Positions 1 through 10,600 of a DNA stretch of 64,000 nt are shown here, in pieces. Position numbers and translations under genes: made by a program. Location: positions 44,694,787-44,758,786 of the forward strand of contig CM060064.1 in the NCBI GenBank assembly GCA_030533445.1, given 5' to 3'. Each line of letters begins with the position of its first letter. Positions within the stretch are counted from its first letter, which is position 1. The notes beneath the pieces were generated by a model that saw only the letters and a program-made list of their open reading frames with translations, had not been told where the DNA came from and ran no database searches. Source of the DNA: Cyprinodon diabolis. Taxonomy: Eukaryota; Chordata; Actinopteri; Cyprinodontiformes; Cyprinodontidae.

Positions 1-694
1 CATGTGTTGTGTTCGGTTCATGCGCTGCTCCTTTTTCTCATAGGCGAAGCGTTTACACTCCAGAGCAGAAGGTGGCGGTACTGCGACCAAAGCCAATCAC
101 CAGTAGTAAACAAGAAGAAGAAGCGAAGCAGCGTAGCCGGGTGTAGCAGAAAAAAATCAGTTGTTGTTGTTAAAGCAGCACTTTAACAACAGCGATATGG
201 GACCGCTTTGCATTTAGAGTGACCTAGAGTAACCTACGATGACGGCGGAAAGAAAGTTGTGGATAAAAGTGCAACCGTGTGCAAGCATTGTGCAACACGT
301 TTTGTTTATGCAAACAGCAACATGACCAACATGTCATGCTAACCCCGAAATCCCACATACTCCGTCAGCGCTCTACTCCGCTGCGCTCCAGACCGCCTGC
401 ACAAAGCAAAGCCTACAGCCCGTCCGCTCCGCTCTGAGTTCCTAGGAGATCGTAGAGGGCATGCGCCAGATGATTAAATTCAAAGCAGCAAAACATGCGG
501 AGATGATCCATGGTTTCCGTGAATCATTAAAAATAATTACAATTCATTCATTTCTTTGGATTTTTTCATTAATTTCATTAATTTTTATGGGATTTCGGTG
601 TAACAATCAACATATACCGGACATAACTGAAAACCGTGACCACGAAACCGTGAACCGAACCAAACCGTGGATTTTGTGAACCGTTCCACCCCTA
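1..694 (+). mobile_element. hAT-type element with BED-finger remnant, copy A (cut by window edge)
   Basis: Matches, in opposite orientation, the element at 4010-4817 over its whole length, including the shared run near 30-80 (tctcataggcgaagcgttta). It ends in the same terminal motif (ccgttccacccctA, reverse complement TAGGGGTGGAACGG). Around 225-340 the + strand still reads a decayed BED finger (DDGGKKVVDKSATVCKHCAT), broken by a stop after 'CKHC..YANSNMTNM'. The left terminus lies outside the window. Assignment to hAT rests on the ZBED-like peptide and the terminal form; it is a non-autonomous remnant. Confidence 0.7.
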
Positions 695-3600
695 TTATAT
701 AGTAATTGTAACCCTATTAAGCTTGACTTTGACCTTAACCTCAGCCCCATCATAAACCTTAGCTTAGCTTAGTAATAGCTTAAAAAGCTAGAGCCTATCA
801 TTTTGCCTACATCCCCCAGAATGCCGTGCAGTTCTTTATCAGAATTCATTGAAATTATAAAACCTTCAGTTGGATGTATTTTTCTATTAATTTTGATCAG
901 TTGATCTGTTGTGATATTGATCTATTGCCCAACCCTAATTAGGATCTCATATATCTAATATTCTTTTGGCAAAAGCCGACCTGTGGGGCACCTAATACCA
1001 CATTTATTCATAAAAAAAGAAACAATTTCATAAATGCACATTTTTAAATAATGTGTTTATTTATCCCAGCTAAAAGAAAACATGTAGTCCGTACCCAGTA
1101 AATGTATTCAAGTATGTTGTACATCTTAAGATACCCTGATATACATGTTAAAAGTAACTGTGATGATTGATGGTGTTCACTCAAGGTTAGATGTTCAGGG
1201 AATTACAATTCTTCAGATTATTTCATCCAGACAGAGCGTGTTTAGCTAGCTAATTTATGTTTCTTTTCATAAAAGTGTCAGAATCAGGAATCGATACGAA
1301 CCACATCTTAATCCCAACGCTACAGGTGAGAAATCCCAATTTTAAAACATTTCCCAAATTATTTCTGGAGCAGTTGTTGGTATATCTCTGTCTGTCTGAC
1401 CTTTCTTTTTAATCTTACAGTTAAAAATATCCAGTTGATCTTGATGGAAAAACGGAAATGAAAGTAACTTCTGTCTTTAATGAAATCTGCACTTTGATTC
1501 AGAAACGAAGACTTTTTATGGGAAACTGAGACAGTTTTATCTTTAACTTTATTGAATTTATTCAGGGAAATTATTTTACCAGCCTGTTTTTTAATCATTC
1601 TATGGAATGATATTTTTCTATTTATAGTTACAAGTAAAGAAGACATTTTGTAACTTTTTTAAATTTTCTTTTGTAAAGATTGAATTCCTATTTCTCTTAT
1701 TTAAATAAAATTTCATGAATTACATTCCACTGTAAATTGCGTTTTCACATCACCTCTAAAAATCTTGCGTAGGTCCTTTGGACCTGCAATTGCAGGGGGG
1801 GGGGCGCGGTATGGATGAATGAAGAAAAAAAACAAAAAAAAAACAGTGCTTGCTTGACTGAGCATAATGGATATTTGTGACACTGCAACCCAGATTTGAG
1901 AAGATCTGCAGCAACAAGCAGGCTCACTACAGCCACTGAAAAGATGGGAGGATTAAAGTACAAAGAAAAAACTCTCAGGGAGCTGTTCAATGTTTTCACT
2001 CCATTTTGCACAGAGGCTTTTTTAATGTATTGATGATAGCAAAGTTAAATATTGTTACAAATGAAAAAAAAGGAAAAAATATGCTTAAAATAACACAGAC
2101 AACAAAGAATCCTCTTCTAATCTACAGTATAGAACTATGAAAAAATACAGTTACACAAAAGTGTTCCACTGTAAAGATGGTGTAGTTTATTTTGTTGCAA
2201 CCTGAAGTGTGAAATAAACTTCAGTGGAGTTTGAAAACAAAATATGTGTATAGGTTTATTATATCTGGTTGAACGATGTGTGTGCCCAGTTGATTTTTTT
2301 ATTTTTTATTTTTTTTGGGGGGGGGGGGATTTTATTGTAATCCAAAGGGGGGCCCAGAAGAAAATCTTTGGGAACCACTGCTTTAGACCAATAGAAATGC
2401 TTTTTCAAAACTTAATCCAGAGCAGGAGCTCGCCCCCAGAAGGAACTATGATGTCATATGTAGCACACAATTTAAAAAAAAGAGTGAAATTCATGGAAAA
2501 AAAAATCTGAGAATACAATATCAAAACCTTTTTAGGTTCAAGGACATTTTCTTTCTTAATTGCACATTTATCAAAGTTTCTATTCACTAAAAGTAGTTTT
2601 AATTTTCACTTACAAAATGTGTTTTTTCTTTGCAACAATAATGGAACAAAATTCACTCCATACAATAACTAAGGAAAGAAACCAACCTGGATCTTTATGC
2701 TCAATTAAAAGTCTGATTTTGCTTTTTTAAAGTCTCTAAACTTCCTGCATTAGTCTGCTGCCAAACTGTAAAAATAATTAAGGTTAAGCTGAGTTATCTG
2801 ACAGGTTAGTGTCACATGCAGAAACATGCTGGTGGGGATAGTTTGGAGGTGTGAGGTTACCGAGGGCCACTTGCAGTGATTGTTATGCTCCAAGTGGACG
2901 TGTTCCAACAGAACGGTGGAATTTTCCTAATTTCAGCACGCGGATCGAGGCGGCTCTGTGTGGGCGGCGCGATCTCTGCAGTCCTGACTTTTTGCCAGAA
3001 TTGGACCCATAAAGACGTCCATTGAAGGAGGTCACATGATGAGATCACGGGAAGGGGGGGGCTCTGAGATGGAGGGGAGATGAACAAAGCAAAATGAAAT
3101 GTTTTAGTAATTTCAAAAATGTGCTGAAGGTATGCGAATACACTGAGCAACAAGAGAAACAGAAGCAAAGGGAAATGTTGACATGAAAAATGTCATCACT
3201 GGTCACAGATGACCTGCAAACGCTGATATATAATCATAATTAGGTTCTTGAATACGGAGCCATCTTAAAGAATCTGTGACGCTATCTTCCAGTCTGTTAT
3301 TAAATCTGTTGCATCTCCAGCCAATAATTAGAATTCAGAGTCCTTTTGTAATTCAGGGTGGAGTGTGCACGTTAGAGCTCTTGAAGATGGTGTTCTCTGT
3401 GTGTGTGTGTGTGTTCTTCCTGATTTCCATCCAGTTCAATGTGTGACGGCCATTGTTTGGTTCTCTGCTCTCAGAAGGCTTCAGGCGCCACAAAGCTCAC
3501 TTTGTCCCAGTTTGTAGGCCAGATCCTGCAGCTGGGAGTCTGTAGGCAGCGAGACCCTCTGTGTTCCAGGAGAACCAATGGAGGCGGGAACTGAAACGAT

Positions 3601-3828
3601 TCCACCTGTCAGTCTGAGAGCAGAGCTCAGACTGGGCGGGAGGTTCATTCAGAGGTTCTCTGGTCTGATCCACCAAGGTTCTGCTTTTATCCAAGGTAAT
3701 CATGGGTGTTTTTATGGGGTGAATTTTGTTCCATCATTATTAAAGGAAAAAACACACATTTTGTAATTGTAAATTTGAAACTAATGCAATCTCCGTCAAG
3801 TGATTCAGACACCCCCCCCCTGCACTTT
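695..3828. other. AT-rich sequence upstream of paqr6, no gene recognised
   Basis: About 3.1 kb without a convincing coding segment on either strand. Open frames are short, low-complexity and lack recognisable domains. A (GT)n run sits near 3396-3412, G-runs near 1797-1804 and 2319-2328. Upstream paqr6 promoter or 5' exon sequence could lie here but no consensus signal was decisive. Confidence 0.5.
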
Positions 3829-3935
3829 TTCTGCACGTCACTATCACTTTACTTGGATTTAGGTGTACATAGATAGATATACAGAAGAGTTATATGTTTA
3901 TATATTTATATTTTTATTATCTTGTGTGGTTGGTT

Positions 3936-3958
3936 GTGTGTGTGTGTGTGTGTGTGTA

Positions 3959-4009
<51 letters not shown>
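3936..4009. repeat. Compound (GT)n(TA)n microsatellite
   Basis: Roughly 28 bp of GT repeats followed by about 42 bp of TA repeats, abutting the left end of the hAT element at 4010. With the TA tract at 4984-5026 it brackets two element pieces, so the hAT probably inserted into, or expanded with, a TA-rich tract. Confidence 0.9.
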
Positions 4010-4012
<3 letters not shown>

Positions 4013-4817
4013 GGGTGGAACGATTCACAAAATCCACGGTTCGGTTCGATTCACGGTTTCGTGGTCACGGTTTTCAGTTCGATTCGGTATATGTTGATTG
4101 TTACACTGAAATCCCATAAAAATTTATGAAATTTATGAAAAAATCCCCCAAAAAATAATGTAATTATTTTTAATGATCTGCGGAAACCCTAGATCATTTC
4201 CGTATGTTTTGCTGCTTTGAATTTAATTATCTCGCGCATGCCCTCTATCATCTCCAAGGAACTCAGAGCGGACGGGAGCCACAGTGGGGGCTGTACTGTA
4301 GGCTTTGCTTTGAGCAGCCGGTCTGGAGCACAGCGGGGCGGAGCGCTGACGGAGTATGTGGGATTTCGGGGTTAGCATGATTGTTGGTCATGTAGCTGTT
4401 AGCATAAACAACGCATGTTGCACAATGCTTGCACACTGTTGCACTTTTATCCACAACTTTCTTCCCGCCGTCATCGTAGGTCACTCTAAATGCAAAGTGG
4501 TCCCATACAGCAGACCTATAAAGTGCTGCTGGCGCATCTTCCAACTCCTGTTCTTTCCCACTCGCCATACCCACACAATTCTCCACAACAACTGATTTTT
4601 TCCCCTGCTACACCCGGCTACGCTGCTTCACTTCTTCTTCTTGTTTACTACTGGTGGTTGGCTTTGGTCGCAGTACCGCCACCTTCTGCTCTGGAGTGTA
4701 AACGCTTCGCCTATGAGAAAAAGCAGCAGCGCATGAACCGAACGCAACACATGCGAACCGAACCGAGACAGTCTAACCAAACGGTTCAGACGATTTTTGA
4801 AAACCGTTCCATCCCTA
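4010..4817 (-). mobile_element. hAT-type non-autonomous element with ZBED first exon, copy B (complete)
   Basis: An 808 bp element with inverted terminal motifs TAGGGGTGGAACG (left) and TAGGGATGGAACG (right, reverse complement). The flanks are TA repeats, so the target duplication cannot be read. The minus strand carries a translatable BED zinc-finger segment (4568-4263) and then runs into the other terminus, so everything downstream of the finger in a full transposase gene is missing. This is an internally deleted hAT derivative; copies A (1-694) and C (about 4830-4985) are relatives. Confidence 0.75.
4263..4568 (-). pseudogene. Truncated ZBED/hAT transposase N-terminus (BED zinc finger)
   Basis: Starts at an ATG (MASGKEQELEDAPA) and gives about 101 residues. 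It contains the BED pattern: aromatic SAVWDHF, then K-V-V-D-K-S-A-T-V-C-K-H-C with the CxxC pair. The usual helical H-x-H half is missing: after 'YMTNNH' the peptide continues into unrelated proline-rich residues. BED fingers bind DNA in hAT transposases and the domesticated ZBED family. Here the zinc site is incomplete, so function is unlikely. It lies entirely inside the hAT element. Confidence 0.7.
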
Positions 4818-4829
4818 ATATATATATGC

Positions 4830-4982
4830 AATTACAATTCATACATTTTTTGGGATTTTTTCTTTCATTTCATAAATTTTTGTTTTTTCATAAATTTTTA
4901 TAAATTTTTTTATTTTTCGGTGTAACAATCATTATATACCGAACCGAAAACCGTGACCCCAAAACCGTGAACCGTTCCACCA

Positions 4983-4985
<3 letters not shown>
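4830..4985 (+). mobile_element. hAT-type element, terminal fragment (copy C)
   Basis: About 156 bp matching the last part of copy A (535-694), in the same orientation, ending accgttccaccactA. It is separated from copy B by a few TA units and followed by (TA)n. Only this terminus is present. Confidence 0.65.

Positions 4986-5026
<41 letters not shown>
4984..5026. repeat. (TA)n microsatellite
   Basis: About 21 TA units directly after the hAT fragment. Beyond it the sequence at 5040-5092 reads like a LINE tail. Confidence 0.9.
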
Positions 5027-5027
<1 letters not shown>

Positions 5028-5039
5028 CTGTAAATGGAG

Positions 5040-5092
5040 CGTGTAACAAAAGTAATTTCCCTCTGGGATTATTAAAGTATTTCTGATTCTGA
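5040..5092 (+). mobile_element. LINE 3'-tail remnant
   Basis: Contains 'gtaacaaaagtaatttcc', 'ctgggattattaaagtatt' and a short (TCTGAT) repeat. It resembles the 3' end seen at 54790-54857 (gtgaatttctccactg, gagatcaataaag, then a simple-repeat tail). Very short; family is tentative. Confidence 0.45.
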
Positions 5093-6415
5093 TCTAGAAA
5101 TGGAAATTTTTATAAATGCTTTAATTAAAAATAAGGTTTTAAGAGTAACTGCTGTTTTCTCTGAAATGTAAAATTCTTTAAATCAAGTAAAACGTTTCTT
5201 TAAACTTGAGTCATGTTTAATTTCCCTTCATTAAAATTCTGCTTTTGTCAGCAGAAAATCTCTCTTAGCTCACCCCACCCCTTTCTTAATGAAGTTAAAT
5301 GTAAAGTAGCAGGTATTTGCAACTTCAGGTTACACACCCATTTTAAAACCAATGCATCAGTGAATAGACTTTTTAGGGCAGTTTTGTTGCCCTTCATCTG
5401 TCCTCTTGTCCTGATTTGGTGTTAAAAAAATACTCTGAACAGGATAGTATTCCCTGTAAAAAGGTAAACGTGGCGTAGTTTCCACAGTTACCTTAAAGCA
5501 GGAAGGTTTTGTGTCAGGAAGTATTCTGTTCTTTCCTCTGGAGTCAGGAGAGAAGACTCATTTCTATTTGTTTGCATGGATATAAGCAACACCTTTAGTG
5601 GTCAAGAGCGAGCTTTTATATTGGCCTTAAAAAGGAAATTGTGTAATCTTTAATACAAAAATTGCAATAAATAAAAATTAATCTGAAAGAAAATACAAAA
5701 TCTGTGAAAAAACAAAGCAAGGAAAGTTAAAATGCAGATTTTGGTTAAAAAATAAATAAATAAAAAAGCCTTATAAAAAACTTTGCAGAATGAGATTAAG
5801 ATTTATTTTCTTGCTTCTTCATCTGAACTAACATTGGGACTTGATGATGGATGATTTCTACCTAATTAGCTGTTCTCTGCATCACAGCAGGCAGTTTTTC
5901 ACCCGCCCACACAATAGCTCTTAGCTTTTTGCTAAATAATTATTTTTCTTGAATTATGAAATCAGTAATTTACATTCTGAATGACATCAGCATTGACAAA
6001 CCGTTTTACAGCCAAGCATCAAAATTCCTACTTGCTCATGAGTCTATTAGGAAAGTACGTAATCTGGAATATGTGGAGATGAGACGCTGTCACTGAAGCC
6101 TGTCTGACATGAAGAGTCCCCCTTCTGTAGACGGACAAGGAATGCTCTCTGCAGAGCTGTTGGTACCCGCAAACATGTCATTACACGCTTTGCGTCTAGT
6201 CACAGGCGAATCCTGTTTGACAGACTCAGTCATTCTTCATATGGGGGGGGGGGGATGCGTCTGCAGAGATTATCAGCCACAATGACAGATTGTTCTGCTG
6301 CAGATAACAAACATCACATGAACTTGAATGCAGCAGATAAGCTGTGCAGTCCTGGTGGAGAACAAAAACAGGAGGAATCATGGAGAACGTTTGGGTCCGT
6401 TGGCTGCTGTAGAGC
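5093..6415. other. Upstream or 5' intronic sequence of paqr6, nothing recognised
   Basis: About 1.3 kb of AT-rich DNA with a G-run at 6242-6253. No coding segment with domain content, no terminal repeats and no RNA gene could be identified on either strand. Confidence 0.45.
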
Positions 6416-6423
6416 ATAGGAAG

Positions 6424-7329
6424 TAGGGGTGTAAATCACATCCATCGTTCCGATTCGGTATCGATTTCCTGACCCAGCGATTCGATTATTGTCGATACTG
6501 AAGAATACACTTCGATTCGATTAATTGGTTAATTTTTTTTTATACACCTTACAGGCTAGACAATGTTTGAAATTTGAAATGAATCAATGAAAGCTGTAAT
6601 ATCATTATGCTTTCTTTTTTGAGAAACAACAGAAAATAACAGAAGTCGAAAAGTTGAACTCCACCTATTCCTATTAAACCTCATTCACTAAAAAATAATA
6701 ATCCCCCTGCGTTATAGATACTGAAAAACCTTGCATAAAAAAATCCTGCACAAAATCAGTGCAATGAGTGCAATGCAATACCTCGGCTCCAGATGTCCCC
6801 GCCCCCTCCACAGATGCTCCGCTGCACCTCTCACACACAGCGCCGCAGACAGGAAGCCAGCTTGTTTTGTTTTTATGACAGAAATTGCGGAAAACAACTC
6901 GTGAAGTTTGACCCGCTAGAAGAGCGAGGTGCGCGAGAACGCTGGGACCCTTTTTCCACCTGGATCTCCGCTCTTTTTGGCCCTCATGTCCCTCCGTCGT
7001 CGGACTAAACTCGCCCCTACCTCCTCGCCGCCTCGGCCGTATCTAGACCCACAGTGTGTAGCACAGACCACGCTTCCATACTGAGCATAAATCAAAAATG
7101 TCTGTGTCAAGCTCACTGCAACACACTGCTGTAAGAGTATAACCAGGAAGCGAGGCAGGAGAGCAAAATAGATTTGGCGCCACCGCAGCACGGGAGGGAG
7201 AATTACGTCCAGGAGCAATTAGATAAAAATAAAAACATAAATCGATTCTGTTGCGGACGTATCTATGCATCGGAGCGTCGGCTGTTGGATCGATGCATCG
7301 ATACAAAAGGATTATGATTTACACCCCAA
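6424..7329. mobile_element. hAT-type non-autonomous element with 8-bp target duplication
   Basis: A 906 bp element beginning TAGGGGTGTAAATC and ending with its inverted copy (gatttacaccccAA). It is flanked by a perfect 8-bp duplication, ataggaag (6416-6423 and 7330-7337), the hAT hallmark. The ends are rich in cgatt/cgatc motifs (around 6445-6520 and 7240-7300), as in other fish hAT MITEs. Internal frames show no recognisable transposase. It lies 84 bp upstream of the splice acceptor of the first recognised paqr6 exon. Confidence 0.85.
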
Positions 7330-7413
7330 ATAGGAAGGACCAAAACTAACCCGGTTGTGTTCGGGGGGGGGGATAATAGCCAATTCTTAGCGTGTGTTCT
7401 TTGTGCCCTGCAG

Positions 7414-7679
7414 TGTTTCCCGTGTGGAGGGGAATAGGGGCCAGTAGCGCCGTCGGGTGGAGCCAGGGCTGGGGCCGCTGCCTGAGATGGGAGCCGGACA
7501 GCAGAGACCGGGGCACCAGAATCCCAGTGTTCGACTACCCCGTCTGGTTGGTGTTCTGCCGCCGAGGGCGTGCCAGGCTCAGGGAGGCGTGTCAGAGGGG
7601 GAGAGGTGCCATCAGACTGCCCACAGACCTGCTGAACTTAAAACTGCCCCAGCTCTTTGACATCCATCAGGTTCCCAAG
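7414..7679 (+). CDS. paqr6: paqr6 first recognised exon (coding at least from 7629)
   Basis: Acceptor ttgtgccctgcag|tg at 7413/7414, donor cccaag|gtaaga at 7679/7680, ending in phase 0. The last 17 codons read LLNLKLPQLFDIHQVPK, aligning with the N-terminus of mPR-delta proteins. The residue matching the usual initiator Met is CTG at 7629-7631. The same frame stays open further upstream (back to an ATG at 7392, before the acceptor), so an upstream exon may supply the start. The only ATG inside the exon (7487) is out of frame and its frame closes at 7660. The exon is GC-rich compared with its surroundings. Confidence 0.8.
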
Positions 7680-10600
7680 GTAAGAAAAAACAGAAGGCCC
7701 CACTGTCAGTAATCCTGTCTTCTTTTTTTGTCCTGCAGTAGATAAAAGGAATCCTACAGTTAGCCACGGCCGTGTAGGATGTCTTTGAAAGTCACGCATC
7801 TTAATAAAACGCTGAAAGCTGAACGATCCTAATTAGATTCTCAAAAGATCTGACTCCTTTTGAGGAGCATCTACTCAACTTTGAAGTAACTGGGATTTCT
7901 CTGTGAAGATGAGAATTTTCTGTGCTTTCTACATAACTTTTCTTGCCATTGGAGTTGATTCTCCACTAACCTGTCTGCGATGAGGAGGAATCTTACACAT
8001 TACACTAAAGCTGGGCATATTTTCAGTTGTACTCAGCTACAACTCAAACTGTAAGACGAAACCGCAAACTGGAAAAATGATCTAGAAATAACTAAATTTT
8101 TTTATTTTTTTTGTATTAAGTGTGTTTACCCCTAATTTGAGTAGGTAAATTAGATAGTATGCCAATTGAATGAGTATTTTTTTCTCATAAAATAAGATAA
8201 TTAGATAATATGCACTTGAAATAAGACAATGGAATTGTGTTTTGTCTTATTTTAAGTGTAAATTGTCTTGTTCGATTGGCAAAATCTCTTTTACCTCCTC
8301 AATCCAAGAACAATGCACTTATTTTAAGAAAAAATGACTTATCTAGATTTTTTTTCCAGTGCACAGTTTAAAAGTTCACAGCTCACGATGTTTGTTCTTG
8401 TGCGGCCCGATGCTCTGATACGATCTACCTGCTCACACTGTACGTCCAAAAACCACACTGCAAAAAATTTAAATCTAAATAAGTTGAATTGAGTAGGTAA
8501 GTGAGACACTCTGCCAATGGAAAAAAACAATTACACTGACTTATTTTAAGTGTACATTATCTAATTATCTTATTTTCAAAATACAAATACTCATTCTATT
8601 GGCAAATCATCTTATTAACCTACTCAAATTAAGAGTAAATAAGGGTACATTTGTGAATTTTGTACTTATTTTTAAGACCGCTTTTGCAATGAACACCTTG
8701 GACCCGGCAAAGAGAGATGGCCGCCATGCTGGTCGGACTCGCCATTCTCGAAGAAAAAGAGAAATTGGCTCATAGCTCTGCTTCAACAGAAGAATTTGTC
8801 CAAGAAAACTTCACGACGGTTTGATTTTCTCCCAACATTACGATTCCTGATGGGTAGGGGGTCGTGAGAGGCTAATCGCCCCTCGTTACCATGCGCATGA
8901 TCAGGCTAACAGTCGGCACGATCGAAAAAATTCTTGCACGACTGGAAAATCGGCCTGACAAGGGCAAATAAAATCATACAGTGTACGCCCAACTTAACCC
9001 TCTGCAGCCTTTAGTTGCCTTTTCATTAATCTCATAACGACCAATAATTGTATTATTATTTTTAGTTTGAGAATAGAAATTTGCGTTCAACTTGATCAAT
9101 TATATTAATTTGACCTGAGCTAAAATAGCCAGCATGAAAATAAAAGAAAGGTCAAATATCTTAGCCTCGTGAGACCATCCTGATCTCGCAAGCTTTCAAG
9201 GTTTCACTCGCAGATCAGTCTGGAGACTCTCCGTTAAAGAAAATTTGGAGCCGTTCACCAAACGAACGTCCAATCAGCGTTGGCTTTGAGGCGGGTTGAG
9301 GTGTGACGCAACGAGAAGCGCGACAGTTCAGTCTAAAGAACATGGCGGTTTCAGCCGATGAAACTAGCGTTAGCGTGGCTATCGAGCAAGTTTTATCGGA
9401 ATTACAGAGTATTTCTTCACTGAAAGAAGAGCAAAACACTGCTCTGGAGGCTTTTCTCAGAGGAAAAGATGTTTTTGCTCTTCTCCCGACTGGTTTCGGC
9501 AAGAGTTTGATCTATCAATTGGCTCCTCTTCGTCGTCGCCTGTTAGTACGTCATATGCTTCGTTGATCTGATTGGTTTATTTGGCCCGTCTATCACCAAC
9601 ATAGGCCAATCAGCTAACCAGTATTTTCGCCCCTTCCCGAAATTCCTTTAACGGAAGGTTTCCAGATGGATATGCGGAGCAAATCCATCTGGCAGAGTCA
9701 GGTTAAGAATATCTACCTTAGGACTGAAACTGTTAGCCATATAAACTGTTTTTTTTTCTTTTTTTCTATTTTAGCCAAAACTCCATCAGTATAATAAATC
9801 AGAAGTAGAGCATCTACCATCTAAATGTGTAAAACATCAGTTTATTTCCAGTTAATATTATTTACTCATGTAGAAACTGAAATAATGAGGCAGTTTAGCT
9901 GTAATTTTAGACAATAAGTTGGCTGAGTAAAATTTTTCATTTAATTTAGAGAATAAGTTCAAAACGATTTACTTTACATTCTCACTGGGAACATAAATAG
10001 CTTATTTCTTTAAATTGGTAACTGAAACAGCATATTTGGTCGCATTGAAATCAAGGTATTCAGGCATATTTAAGAGACTTAAATACTAAATACTGCGATG
10101 AACGGGCGACCTGTCCTGGGTGTACCCCGCCTCTCGCACATTGACTGCTGGAGATAGGCACCAACACCCCTCGCGACCCTTACTCGGGACGAGCGTGTAA
10201 GAAAATGGATGGATGGATGGATAAATACTAATATTGTTTAGATGAAATTTTGACATATGTAGCTTCAAAGAATTTGCTGACAGAATAAATGCAGGAAGTC
10301 TGATTTGGAACTGGGAAAACAAAAGTAGTGGATCAATTTTAATACATCCATGTCTGATACACACATCTTTCTATAATGAATTCTTCCTAACAATATCATT
10401 TTGAACATTATTGTATGACGAAAGTAATAGAAATGTGATTTGATGACGGAAAAATGGTTTTGACCTTTTTATAGTTTGTTGAATGGCTTTTAAGGGTATC
10501 GCATCAGACGGCTGACATATCAGGGTCTGGCTTCAGCTGGAGAGGAATGTGGTAGCTGTTGACAGGAGCCGGGGCCCTGCGGCTCTAGCATCTGTGTTGG

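Noticed and set aside
7457..7660. Alternative frame in the first paqr6 exon containing an ATG
   Set aside because: Out of frame with the PAQR coding sequence, closes before the donor, and follows high GC rather than any recognisable domain.
9215..9502. Minus-strand frame over helicase copy 1 (and equivalents in other copies)
   Set aside because: Recurs only because it lies opposite the helicase head; the sense strand has the Walker A motif and the conserved ATG.
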